A stretch of DNA of 64,000 bases from Bacteroidota bacterium. Its GTDB lineage: Bacteria > Bacteroidota > Bacteroidia > Chitinophagales > Chitinophagaceae. The first letter of the stretch is position 1; each line of letters starts with the position of its first letter. Under the pieces are notes generated by a model, which saw nothing but the letters and a program-made list of their open reading frames with translations, made no database searches and was not told where the DNA came from. This document shows positions 18,141-26,452 of the stretch, in pieces. Position numbers and translations under genes: made by a program. The stretch lies in assembly GCA_947448725.1 (NCBI GenBank), contig CANFOM010000006.1, positions 62,001-126,000 on the forward strand, read 5' to 3'.

Positions 18141-19553
18141 ATGAATTTTAAAAAAATATTTTTCGCTTTTTTAGTTTCGCTAATTCTGTTTTCTTGTAAA
18201 AAAGATCTAACAGTAAACGCTACTGCTACTCCCACTACCGTTACCAGCGCCACGGTCAATAATTGGATATATCAAACCATGAGTAACTATTATTTATGGT
18301 CTACCAATATGCCCACTTTGGCTAAGACCAATGTAAACTTAGACCCCATGAATTATTTTACTTCCATTTTATATGATCATGGTAATACAGATCGATTTTC
18401 ATGGATTGATAGCAGTTCCAGTAATTTAATCAATCAACTTAATGGAGTGAATAAAATTTTAGGAGTAAAAATTAATGCATTCCTTATTGACAATTCTAAA
18501 CCCGATGGCGACATTGCTTTGGTGATTGCTTATGTTTTAAAGGGAAGCCCTGCAGAAAAAGGCGGAATAAAAAGAGGAGATATTATTTTGAAAGTAGATG
18601 GTCAAACAGTTACTGCAAAAAATTACAGCACTATTTTACAAAATGAAATTTTGACTTTAAGCTTTGGAGCCTTTGCCAACAATACATTTAGTGCCATAGA
18701 TAAAACTTTAAAACTTACTAAGGTCGAATTACAAACCAATCCTATTTTAATAGATACGGTCATTAACTGGTCTGGTAAAAAAGTAGGTTACTTTTCCTAT
18801 ACTCAGTTTTTAACAAGTTTTGATGATAGCTTAAGAGCCATCTTTGGACGTTTTAAATCTAAAGGCGTAAATGAATTGATTGTTGATTTGCGCTACAATG
18901 GTGGTGGCTATGTTACCTCCTCCAATATTCTTACCGAATTAATGGTGAAAGATTTGGGTGTAAGACTAAATACGGTGATGAACAAAAAAGTTTATAACGC
19001 AATCTATACGGAGTATCTAACAAAACAAAACGACAATACCGCCTTTGTAACAAAATTTCAGAACGAGTCTAACAATATTGGTAATTTAAATAGAGTGTTT
19101 ATTCTTACTTCCAATAATACTGCCTCTGCAAGCGAGTTGATCATCAATAATTTAAAACCCTTTATGGATGTCATACTGGTGGGAGAACATACTTATGGAA
19201 AAAATGTAGGCTCCTTTACCATTACAGATGATAAAAATAGATGGAACTATGGCCTGCAACCAATAACCTTTAAAATTGCTAACTCCTTAGACCAATCTGA
19301 ATATGGAACCGTCAATGGATTTATACCTAATTATCAAGTTGTAGACAATGTATTGCCTTATAAATTATTAGGCGACCCTACCGAAACGCTATTGAATGCT
19401 GCTTTAAACGTAATTGGACCAGTAGCCTATAAAGCTAATAGTACATTGCAAAATTCAAAAATTACTAGAAAGCTAATACAACCAGAAGCGCTCTCCGACA
19501 ATCGAAACCTGGATAGACATGATATGTTTGATCGTCCTCATAAGCAACCATAA
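18141..19553 (+). CDS. S41 family C-terminal processing peptidase with PDZ domain, lipoprotein
   Basis: The track ORF starts at 18093, but the ATG at 18141 begins a lipoprotein signal (MNFKKIFFAFLVSLILFSC) with a lipobox ending at Cys, so that start is preferred. A PDZ domain follows (VLKGSPAEKGGIKRGDIILKVDG). The S41 catalytic core is present: ELIVDLRYNGGGYV, the nucleophile region SNNTASASELIINN and the general base Lys in EHTYGKNVG. Tail-specific proteases of this family cut periplasmic proteins from their C-termini; Bacteroidota lipoprotein versions have few known targets. It is a single gene divergent from the DUF1684 gene. Confidence 0.87.
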   Translation: MNFKKIFFAFLVSLILFSCKKDLTVNATATPTTVTSATVNNWIYQTMSNYYLWSTNMPTLAKTNVNLDPMNYFTSILYDHGNTDRFSWIDSSSSNLINQLNGVNKILGVKINAFLIDNSKPDGDIALVIAYVLKGSPAEKGGIKRGDIILKVDGQTVTAKNYSTILQNEILTLSFGAFANNTFSAIDKTLKLTKVELQTNPILIDTVINWSGKKVGYFSYTQFLTSFDDSLRAIFGRFKSKGVNELIVDLRYNGGGYVTSSNILTELMVKDLGVRLNTVMNKKVYNAIYTEYLTKQNDNTAFVTKFQNESNNIGNLNRVFILTSNNTASASELIINNLKPFMDVILVGEHTYGKNVGSFTITDDKNRWNYGLQPITFKIANSLDQSEYGTVNGFIPNYQVVDNVLPYKLLGDPTETLLNAALNVIGPVAYKANSTLQNSKITRKLIQPEALSDNRNLDRHDMFDRPHKQP

Positions 19554-19613
19554 AATAATTTAATCGCAACAATTTGTTTGTAGTATCTTAGGATTATAAA
19601 AATAAAACCTTCT

Positions 19614-20063
19614 ATGAAAATTATTTCTTCCTTCCTATTCTTATTTATGGCGCTCCACTTAAATGCACAACAAAAAAACACAAAAGCACATATTAACCAT
19701 ACGGCTATTTATGTCATTGATATAGAAAAGACAGGAAATTTTTATAGCAAAATAATTGGGATTGATTCTATCGCTGAACCATTTCACGATGGAAAGCATA
19801 TATGGTATAAAACTGCGGATCACATTATGCTACATGTGATTCAAGGGGCCAATGAAAAAAAGGAATATTATAAAAATCAACACACCTGCTTTACAGAACC
19901 CGACTTTAATGGCTTTATTACTAAATTAAAGGGAATCAATTGGCCTTATGAAGATGTCAATGGAAATAAAAATGCCATTACCACCAGAATTGATGGCGTT
20001 CATCAAATATGGTTACAAGATCCAGATGGTTATTGGATTGAAATTAATGACGACAATTATTAA
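19614..20063 (+). CDS. Exported VOC (glyoxalase/bleomycin resistance) family protein
   Basis: A 149-residue protein with a signal peptide (ending NAQQ) and one vicinal-oxygen-chelate domain: INHTAIYVIDIEKTGNFYSKIIG at the start and DPDGYWIEIND at the end, holding the usual His and Glu metal positions. Export of a VOC protein is less usual than the cytoplasmic form. Function is unresolved (glyoxalase, dioxygenase or binding protein). It starts a short unit with the asparaginase-domain gene 11 bases downstream. Confidence 0.82.
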   Translation: MKIISSFLFLFMALHLNAQQKNTKAHINHTAIYVIDIEKTGNFYSKIIGIDSIAEPFHDGKHIWYKTADHIMLHVIQGANEKKEYYKNQHTCFTEPDFNGFITKLKGINWPYEDVNGNKNAITTRIDGVHQIWLQDPDGYWIEINDDNY

Positions 20064-20074
20064 AATTAAATTGC

Positions 20075-20566
20075 ATGCAATCGGAAATAAAAGTTTTTAT
20101 AACTGGTGGCACTTTTGATAAAGAGTACAATGAATTAAATGGAACCCTGTATTTTAATGAAACCCATTTATTTGAAATGCTCACCTTGGGTAGAAGTCGT
20201 TTAGATTTATCTATTCATACTTTAATGTTAAAAGACAGTCTTGACTTTGAAGAATCCGACAGACAATTAATTGCAACTGCTTGCAATGAAGCCAAAGAGC
20301 ATAAGCTATTAATCACCCATGGTACCGACACCATGGCCATTACAGCTTCTTATTTAGCCAAACACTGTCCTTATAAAACGATTGTTTTGACTGGCGCTAT
20401 GGTACCTTATAAATTTGGCAGCTCTGATGGATTGTTTAATTTAGGCAGCGCCCTTGCCTTTGTGCAAGTATTGCCCATAGGCGTTTTCATTGCCATGAAT
20501 GGTAAAATATTTGAAGCAGATAAAGTGAAAAAAAATACAAATAGGGGCGAATTTGAAAGTATTTAA
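20075..20566 (+). CDS. Half-size asparaginase-domain protein
   Basis: A 163-residue protein that covers only the N-terminal domain of type I/II asparaginases, which are normally about 330 residues. Both catalytic threonine motifs are present: VFITGGTFDKEYNE and LLITHGTDTMAITASYL, followed by VLTGAMVPYKFGSSDG. The C-terminal dimer-forming domain is missing, and the protein ends with its own stop rather than at a frameshift I can see. Short asparaginase-domain proteins are a known group; whether they hydrolyse asparagine is uncertain. It lacks a signal peptide, so it would act in the cytoplasm. Confidence 0.82.
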   Translation: MQSEIKVFITGGTFDKEYNELNGTLYFNETHLFEMLTLGRSRLDLSIHTLMLKDSLDFEESDRQLIATACNEAKEHKLLITHGTDTMAITASYLAKHCPYKTIVLTGAMVPYKFGSSDGLFNLGSALAFVQVLPIGVFIAMNGKIFEADKVKKNTNRGEFESI

Positions 20567-20599
20567 AAAAAATTTATTAATATTATAAAAAAAATATTA

Positions 20600-20971
20600 A
20601 TGAAAAGTACAAAAATTATTTATTGGGTTACCACCAGCATTATTTGCTTATTTGCTTCCACCGCTATTTTTATGAATACTAAAATGGCCATTGATGGAGC
20701 CACTCATTTAGGTATCCCCCATTACCTTGGACTAGAAGTAAGTATTGGACAATTAATTGGATTGGTTTTATTAATTATTCCTGCCGTGCCAGCTCGCTTT
20801 AAAGAATGGGCCTATGTTGGTTTTGGTATCATGTATTTAACCGCATTAAATGCGCATCTTTCTGTTAGCGACCCCATCGCTAATAGTATTATGGCTATTG
20901 TGTTTTTTATTCTATTACTTGTTTCTTATACAAGTTATCATAAAATACTAGCTGCTAAAAAAGCATCATAA
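20600..20971 (+). CDS. DoxX-like membrane protein
   Basis: A 123-residue protein with four predicted transmembrane segments. The pattern IDGATHLGIPHYLGLEVSIGQLIGLVLLIIP and the WAYVGFGIMYLTALNAHLS segment match the DoxX-like family of small membrane proteins found across Bacteroidota. Function is unknown. It lies 33 bases after the asparaginase-domain gene and ends before a strong terminator. Confidence 0.8.
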   Translation: MKSTKIIYWVTTSIICLFASTAIFMNTKMAIDGATHLGIPHYLGLEVSIGQLIGLVLLIIPAVPARFKEWAYVGFGIMYLTALNAHLSVSDPIANSIMAIVFFILLLVSYTSYHKILAAKKAS

Positions 20972-20976
20972 ATATT

Positions 20977-21020
20977 AAAACAAAAAAGCCATCCTAAATT
21001 AGTGATGGCTTTTTTGTTTT
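20977..21020. terminator. Bidirectional terminator between DoxX and serine hydrolase genes
   Basis: A 17-bp perfect inverted repeat (AAAACAAAAAAGCCATC / GATGGCTTTTTTGTTTT) with a 10-base loop. An A-run on one side and a T-run on the other make it usable from both strands. It sits between convergent genes ending at 20971 and 21030. Confidence 0.92.
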
Positions 21021-21029
21021 TGGACCTTA

Positions 21030-22244
21030 TTATTTTTTAGGTAAAGCGCTAAGCATTTTTTTCAAAAACTCATCCGAAGCTTTATCTTCTATCCATCTTA
21101 CTACTGCAACTATATCATTCTCGCCATCTACATAAATCATATTGGTCCCATTGCCTATATGTGCATAGGCCGTTTCGGGCGCTGATGGATATAATTTTTT
21201 ATTGGTATTTAAAAAATAATTCATAAAGCCATACCCTTCATTGGCAGCAGTGGGTGTGGTAGCTTTTTTAAACCAATCTTCCGCAATCAATTGCTTGCCA
21301 TTCCAGTTTCCTTTCCGTAAGGTTAATAATCCAAACCTTGCCATATCATAAGCATTAATAAATAGTCCACCACCAAAATGACCGCCCCCACTTACCGATT
21401 GAATCAATTTACCATCTAATACAATCCATGAATTCTTATACCCTGTCCACAACCAAGTAGTAGAGGCTCCAATAGGGTTCATAATATTATCTCTAAGTAC
21501 CTGCGGTAATGGTTGATGCCAGACAGTTGTTGCTGCTAAAGCCAATGCATTAACCCTAGTATCATTGTATTTATAGCTAGTACCTGGTTCGTTACGTTTT
21601 CTGGTTAACCACTCCTCCGATTTATCGGAAGGTCTATCTGCCCAATCTGGCTTGCCCCACAAAGTACCTTCCCAATCGCTTGTTTGTCTTAACATATTAT
21701 CCCAACTAATTTTTCTATTATGCTCGGTTTCAAATGGATAAATAAAAGAACTTTGATGGATTGGATTTTGAACAATCTTTTCCTCATTACTCCAAACTTC
21801 AATGGGTGGCAAATAAGTATACACTTTGTCGTTTAAGGAAGCAATTAAACCTTTTTGATAAGCTAAGCCTACCACGGTTGATAAAAAACTCTTCGTAACA
21901 CTATTGGACATTTCGACGCTATTGGGATTTCCCCATTCTGCTATGATATACCCTTTGTAGATAATGATCCCGGCCGCAGGACCTCGGCTGGCCATGGGTC
22001 CAACTGGATCAGAAAAGGGTTCTTTACCAAATTGCATCGCTTGAGAAAGCCACAAATTTTTAGGCAATTTTGTTTCATTGTTTATAGCAAATTGAATAGC
22101 CTCTTGCAACTTAATGGTATCAATATGATAATAGGCTGGAGATTTTTTTTCCCAATTAGACGCTGTTGGAAAGTAGAGATTACTTTGCGCCCTCAAGAAA
22201 AATAAGGACAATAAAAGACCAGTGGTTATTAATAGTTTTTTCAT
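21030..22244 (-). CDS. Serine hydrolase (class C beta-lactamase/esterase family), exported
   Basis: A 404-residue protein with a signal peptide (MKKLLITTGLLLSLFFLRAQ). The SxxK nucleophile motif is in NSVTKSFLSTVVG and the second YxN motif is in YKYNDTRVN; the region HIGNGTNMIYV may correspond to the third motif. These match the beta-lactamase class C/EstB/6-aminohexanoate hydrolase-like family. Such proteins are usually esterases or peptidases rather than true beta-lactamases. It is a single gene, convergent with DoxX and divergent from the ECF sigma operon. Confidence 0.85.
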   Translation of the reverse strand: MKKLLITTGLLLSLFFLRAQSNLYFPTASNWEKKSPAYYHIDTIKLQEAIQFAINNETKLPKNLWLSQAMQFGKEPFSDPVGPMASRGPAAGIIIYKGYIIAEWGNPNSVEMSNSVTKSFLSTVVGLAYQKGLIASLNDKVYTYLPPIEVWSNEEKIVQNPIHQSSFIYPFETEHNRKISWDNMLRQTSDWEGTLWGKPDWADRPSDKSEEWLTRKRNEPGTSYKYNDTRVNALALAATTVWHQPLPQVLRDNIMNPIGASTTWLWTGYKNSWIVLDGKLIQSVSGGGHFGGGLFINAYDMARFGLLTLRKGNWNGKQLIAEDWFKKATTPTAANEGYGFMNYFLNTNKKLYPSAPETAYAHIGNGTNMIYVDGENDIVAVVRWIEDKASDEFLKKMLSALPKK

Positions 22245-22314
22245 TTTTATATAATAAGTTATTAATTTATATTTTGCCCCTTAAAGATAAAGCCTAATTG
22301 AATGCCAATAAGGG

Positions 22315-22344
22315 TGGTTAGTAAAAATGTACGATTTCTAACCA
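22315..22344. promoter_or_regulatory. Inverted repeat upstream of the ECF sigma operon
   Basis: TGGTTAG (22315-22321) and CTAACCA (22338-22344) are perfectly complementary arms separated by 16 bases, ending 23 bases before the sigma factor ATG. It may be an operator or a leader hairpin. A near-consensus -7 element TAAATTAG follows at 22354. Confidence 0.4.
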
Positions 22345-22367
22345 ACAATTGTCTAAATTAGCGTTGT

Positions 22368-22910
22368 ATGCCAAGTGACCAAGAACTTATTATTCAATTC
22401 CAACAATCCATCAATAAAGAAGCTGTGTTTACCCAATTATTGCGTAAGCATCAGCAAAAAGTTTATTACCAAATTAAAAGAATGGTTTTGGAACATGCAG
22501 ATGCTGATGACATTGCCCAATTGGTATGGATTAAAGTTTGGAATAAGTTAGATGGGTTTAAAATGGAAAGCGAATTTAGTACTTGGATATTCAGAATCGC
22601 TTACAATGAAACCTTAAACTACCTACAGAAACAAAAAAAGCAAAGCACCCGATTGTCGAATGATGATTTATTTACTTATGAAAACGCTTCTGGGAGCTCC
22701 GATGAACCAAAAACTACCGAAATTCAAATTGCTTTAGAAAGCGCTATTAAACAACTCCCTGAAAAACAAAGGATTGTATTTATGTTAAGGTACTTTGACG
22801 GTTACGAATATGAAAAAATTGCCGGAATAATGGGCACTACTGTGGGTGGGGCCAAAGCCAATTTTCATCAAGCAGTAAAAAAAATTGAGAAATTTGTAAA
22901 AAAGCTTTAA
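22368..22910 (+). CDS. ECF RNA polymerase sigma factor
   Basis: A 180-residue sigma-70 family protein of the extracytoplasmic function type. Region 2 reads ADADDIAQLVWIKVWNKLDGF and FSTWIFRIAYNETLNYL; region 4 reads LPEKQRIVFMLRYFDGYEYEKIAGIMGTTVGGAKANFHQAVKKI. A short linker separates them. The following gene, 33 bases downstream, looks like its anti-sigma factor and the third gene like a periplasmic sensor, so this is probably an envelope stress or metal stress module. The target regulon is unknown. Confidence 0.92.
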   Translation: MPSDQELIIQFQQSINKEAVFTQLLRKHQQKVYYQIKRMVLEHADADDIAQLVWIKVWNKLDGFKMESEFSTWIFRIAYNETLNYLQKQKKQSTRLSNDDLFTYENASGSSDEPKTTEIQIALESAIKQLPEKQRIVFMLRYFDGYEYEKIAGIMGTTVGGAKANFHQAVKKIEKFVKKL

Positions 22911-22943
22911 ACTTAAACACCTATTGACTATCAAATTAAAACT

Positions 22944-23414
22944 ATGGAATTATTAAAGGAAAAGGAATCACTACTTCAAGACCAAGCATGGGTAGAATCT
23001 ATTGTAAAAAAAGATCATTTAAACCGATTTAATTTAACCAATACAGATGCGCCTTTTAATTATTTTGAATCCTTCCCCGATCAAATATTGACACGCATAC
23101 AATTAGAAAATAATAATAGGACAAATAAATCTGGTGTTAAAACATTTTTTATTAACCATTATGCTAAAATCGCAGTTGCTGCAAGTTTTATTTTGTTAGT
23201 TGCTGGCGCTTATTTGTATAATAACACTAATATAAAAAAGAATACTGTAGTTTCGATTCAAGAAATTCCAAATGAAGAAATGACCAATTACGTCAATACC
23301 TATGAAGCAATTGCCGAACTAGATTTTGATCTTATTATTAAAAAAGAGAATGCCTCTCTTGAAAATTTAGAAGAAACAGAAATTCAGAAAATACAAAAAG
23401 CCATAACTCATTAA
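22944..23414 (+). CDS. Probable anti-sigma factor, single-pass membrane protein
   Basis: A 156-residue protein with a charged cytoplasmic N-terminus, one membrane segment near residues 72-91 (AKIAVAASFILLVAGAYLY) and an acidic outer domain ending in EETEIQKIQK. I recognise no named domain; the call rests on position directly after the ECF sigma gene and on topology, which matches anti-sigma factors of other Bacteroidota sigma/anti-sigma pairs. No HxxxCxxC zinc motif of the ZAS type is seen. Confidence 0.7.
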   Translation: MELLKEKESLLQDQAWVESIVKKDHLNRFNLTNTDAPFNYFESFPDQILTRIQLENNNRTNKSGVKTFFINHYAKIAVAASFILLVAGAYLYNNTNIKKNTVVSIQEIPNEEMTNYVNTYEAIAELDFDLIIKKENASLENLEETEIQKIQKAITH

Positions 23415-23437
23415 TTCAGCTATTAGATAACTATATT

Positions 23438-23911
23438 ATGAAAAAAATAATTTTTAGCACTTTATTTACTTTATTACTATTTAGTGGCTACGCCCAACCC
23501 AATCCTCCAAGAAGACCACCACCACCTCCTCCACCAAGAGAAGATCAAGAAATGGATGAAAGAAGAGGGCCTCGAATGAGGGGGGAAGACAGGCAAGAGC
23601 ATAAAGAACGTATTGAATTATTCAAGGTTCAGTTTATTACCGAAAAATTAGCTTTGACTACCCCTGAAGCAGAAGCTTTTTGGCCCGTTTATGAAGAATA
23701 TAAAAAAGTGGTTAAAGACATTGTAAAAACAAAATCAGAGGATGAGATATTGTTTCAAGAAGCGATGCTCAACGCAAGAAAAAAATACAAAACAGATTTA
23801 AAGCCAGTATTAAAGTCAGATGAAAGAGTGAATGATGCTTTAAAAATAGAAAGGGAATTTTTAAACAAAATTCGTTTTGAAATGAATAGAAGAAGAGGGT
23901 TTAAGGACTAA
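23438..23911 (+). CDS. Spy/CpxP-like periplasmic protein with proline-rich N-terminus
   Basis: A 157-residue exported protein (signal MKKIIFSTLFTLLLFSGYAQ) with a proline run RRPPPPPPPRED, then an alpha-helical charged region. FITEKLALTTPEAEAFWPVYEEYKK resembles the LTxxQ-type helix of Spy/CpxP/CnrX-like proteins. In CnrX-type systems such a protein senses the periplasm and works with an anti-sigma factor; that role is inferred here from operon position. It is 23 bases after the anti-sigma gene and the last gene before a strong terminator. Confidence 0.72.
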   Translation: MKKIIFSTLFTLLLFSGYAQPNPPRRPPPPPPPREDQEMDERRGPRMRGEDRQEHKERIELFKVQFITEKLALTTPEAEAFWPVYEEYKKVVKDIVKTKSEDEILFQEAMLNARKKYKTDLKPVLKSDERVNDALKIEREFLNKIRFEMNRRRGFKD

Positions 23912-23934
23912 AAACAACTCATTAATAAGCATTT

Positions 23935-23966
23935 GCGCCCCAGGTTAACTACCTGGGGCGCTTTTA
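23935..23966 (+). terminator. Rho-independent terminator of the ECF operon
   Basis: An 11-bp GC-rich perfect stem (GCGCCCCAGGT / ACCTGGGGCGC) with a 5-base loop is followed by TTTTATTTTAT. It lies 24 bases after the Spy-like gene. Confidence 0.93.
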
Positions 23967-24017
23967 TTTTATAGCGTAGTTTTCGTATATTACAGTTCAT
24001 AATTAAATGCCTCTTCT

Positions 24018-25460
24018 ATGAAAAAAATTGCTTTATTAATAGCTGCTGTTGTTTTAATCCTTGCCATTATTGTAGTAAGTAAAACAATAACTAATTCACC
24101 AGGTGCCCATCAAAAAAGCACTACATTAGAAATATTGCCAACAGAGGCAATCGCCCATATGAGTCAGGCGATTCAAATTAAAACAGAAACGCCCAATGAC
24201 GCCTATGAATTTGACACCGCTACTTTTTTTGCTTACCGAAAATTTATAGAAAAAGCTTACCCTTTGGTACATAAAAATTTACCCCGTACTGTAATAGATA
24301 GTTTTAATTATGTATACGAATGGAAAGGTACCGATACCAGCATACTGCCCATGGTTTTAATGGCACATTATGATGTTGTTCCCGTAGAAGCTTCTGCAGT
24401 TAAATTATGGCATGCAGTACCTTATGGTGGCGAAGTGAAAGATGGGTATATATGGGGAAGAGGCGTATTAGATGATAAATCTAGTATGATCAGTATTTTA
24501 GAAGCAGCGGAATTACAATTAGCGAAAGGGTTTCAACCTAAGCAAACTATTTTATTATGTTTTGGAGCCGATGAAGAATCAAGTGGAAATGGCGCTACAG
24601 CTGTGGTAAAATATTTTAAATCTAAAAATAAAAGATTTGATTTAGTAGTAGATGAAGGTGGCGAAATTTCTACGGAAGACATGAAAGACATTAAAAGACC
24701 CATCGCTTCTATAGGCGTTGGAGAAAAAGGATATGTGACTTTAATTCTTACTGCTCAAAAAGCAGGTGGTCATTCCTCTATTCCTGGAAAAACCACTGTT
24801 ATAGATATTCTAAGTAAAGGCTTGTATCAATTAAGAGAAAAGCAAATGCCTGCAAAATTAATTCCTCCTATCAAAGCATATTTAGAAAGAGTAAGTGGCT
24901 ACACAGAAAATTTTGGTAAAAAAATGGCTTTATCCAACCTGTGGCTTTTTGAAAAGCAAGTACTCAATAACTTATCAGAATCTCCTTCAAGCAATGCATT
25001 GATTAGAACCACCATTGTACCAACTATTATAAACAGCGGTGTAAGAGACAATGTTATTCCAACCTTTGCTACTGCTTATGTAAATAGTCGTATTCTGCCA
25101 GGAGAATCACAAAAAGATGTATACAATTTTGTTGAAAAAACAATCAATGATACCAATATAAAAATTACCTATTACCACAATTACAGTACCATGCCTTCGC
25201 CAACCACTGATATCAATAGTAAGGCCTTCCAAAGAGTGGAAACAGTAATTAATGCCATTGTGGATGATGTAATTGTAGCCCCTATGTTAATGGTGGGGGC
25301 CACCGATTCTAGAAACTATAGAGAAATTAGCGATGGTGTTGTTAATTTTACACCCATTACAAATGCCAAGGGTTATCATGGTATTGACGAACGTTTGATG
25401 GTTTCTGATTTTCAAAAATGTATCAACTTTTACAGCTTATTAATTCAAGGATCAAAATAA
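24018..25460 (+). CDS. M20 family metallopeptidase (carboxypeptidase S/PM20D1-like)
   Basis: A 480-residue protein with an N-terminal hydrophobic anchor (residues 3-21), so probably membrane-attached and facing the periplasm. The dizinc site is visible: VLMAHYDVVPV (His117, Asp119), WGRGVLDDKSS (Asp152) and GADEESSGNG (Glu186/187), then VVDEGGE. The dimerisation-domain part starts at GEKGYVTLILTAQKAGGHSS. Length and motifs match carboxypeptidase S/PM20D1, which release or condense N-acyl amino acids or small peptides. It is followed after 6 bases by an esterase gene. Confidence 0.9.
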   Translation: MKKIALLIAAVVLILAIIVVSKTITNSPGAHQKSTTLEILPTEAIAHMSQAIQIKTETPNDAYEFDTATFFAYRKFIEKAYPLVHKNLPRTVIDSFNYVYEWKGTDTSILPMVLMAHYDVVPVEASAVKLWHAVPYGGEVKDGYIWGRGVLDDKSSMISILEAAELQLAKGFQPKQTILLCFGADEESSGNGATAVVKYFKSKNKRFDLVVDEGGEISTEDMKDIKRPIASIGVGEKGYVTLILTAQKAGGHSSIPGKTTVIDILSKGLYQLREKQMPAKLIPPIKAYLERVSGYTENFGKKMALSNLWLFEKQVLNNLSESPSSNALIRTTIVPTIINSGVRDNVIPTFATAYVNSRILPGESQKDVYNFVEKTINDTNIKITYYHNYSTMPSPTTDINSKAFQRVETVINAIVDDVIVAPMLMVGATDSRNYREISDGVVNFTPITNAKGYHGIDERLMVSDFQKCINFYSLLIQGSK

Positions 25461-25466
25461 TTTTTT

Positions 25467-26387
25467 ATGAAAACAAAAAACAGTTGCCGCTTCTTTTTTT
25501 TAATTTTATTTACTTTTTTAAAACTGAACATTACTATGGCACAATTTCAGCCTTTATACAAGGTTACACCCAATTATATCCAACAGGAAAATAAAGAGGC
25601 TTCCAGTAGTGCAACAGGAATTTTAATTATTGAAAAAGTTTCGGAGCCTGCCTATCAATATTATAGAGCAGCCAATGACAATGAAAAAAGACCCTGTGTA
25701 ATTGTTTGCCCAGGTGGCGGCTATGGTATTTTAGCTGCTAGCCATGAAGGTTCCGACTTAGCTAAATTTTTTAACAGCATTGGCGTTAATGCCTTAGTTT
25801 TAAAATACCGTATTCCCAATAAGGCCAATCAAATTGATAAATCCATTGCTCCTTTACAAGATGCTCAACAAGCCATGTATTTATGTAGATTACACGCAGC
25901 AGATTGGGGTATAGATGCTAAAAAAATTGGCGTCATGGGCTTTTCTGCAGGGGGACATTTGGCTGCGAGTTTAGCAACACATTACGATGATGTTAAAATC
26001 AATAATCCAGAAAATATTTCATTAAGACCCGACTTTCAATTGCTTATATACCCAGTGATCACTTTCAATGACTTCGGCCATGGTGGTTCTAGAAACAATC
26101 TTATAGGCCCAGTGATGACCGAAGAAGCCATTCATTATTTTAGTAACGAAGAACACGTTAATCAGGATTCTCCTCCTGCATTTTTAGTGCACGCGAAAGA
26201 TGATGGTGCAGTACCTGTATCCAATTCTACCACTTATTTTAAAGAACTACAATTAAATAAAGTGCCTGCCGAAATTTATTTATATGAAAAAGGAGGCCAC
26301 GGCTTTGGAATGAAAAACCCAACCAGCGAAGTGTATTGGCCGAATTTATTAAAACAGTGGATGCAAAAACAACAACTAATTCAATAA
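25467..26387 (+). CDS. Alpha/beta hydrolase (BD-FAE/acetyl esterase-like), exported
   Basis: A 306-residue protein with a signal peptide ending near ITMAQ. The oxyanion segment is CPGGGYGILA, the nucleophile elbow is MGFSAGGHLAAS, and the acid and histidine are in HAKDDGAVPVSNS and EKGGHGFGM. This is the pattern of acetylxylan esterase/feruloyl-type alpha/beta hydrolases (BD-FAE). Secretion suggests action on polysaccharide esters. It starts 6 bases after the M20 peptidase gene. Confidence 0.88.
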   Translation: MKTKNSCRFFFLILFTFLKLNITMAQFQPLYKVTPNYIQQENKEASSSATGILIIEKVSEPAYQYYRAANDNEKRPCVIVCPGGGYGILAASHEGSDLAKFFNSIGVNALVLKYRIPNKANQIDKSIAPLQDAQQAMYLCRLHAADWGIDAKKIGVMGFSAGGHLAASLATHYDDVKINNPENISLRPDFQLLIYPVITFNDFGHGGSRNNLIGPVMTEEAIHYFSNEEHVNQDSPPAFLVHAKDDGAVPVSNSTTYFKELQLNKVPAEIYLYEKGGHGFGMKNPTSEVYWPNLLKQWMQKQQLIQ

Positions 26388-26452
26388 AACTTTTGGTATA
26401 GTAAGCTTGTCTCAGACTCGATTCATTCTAATTAAAAATAAATCTAAAATAA

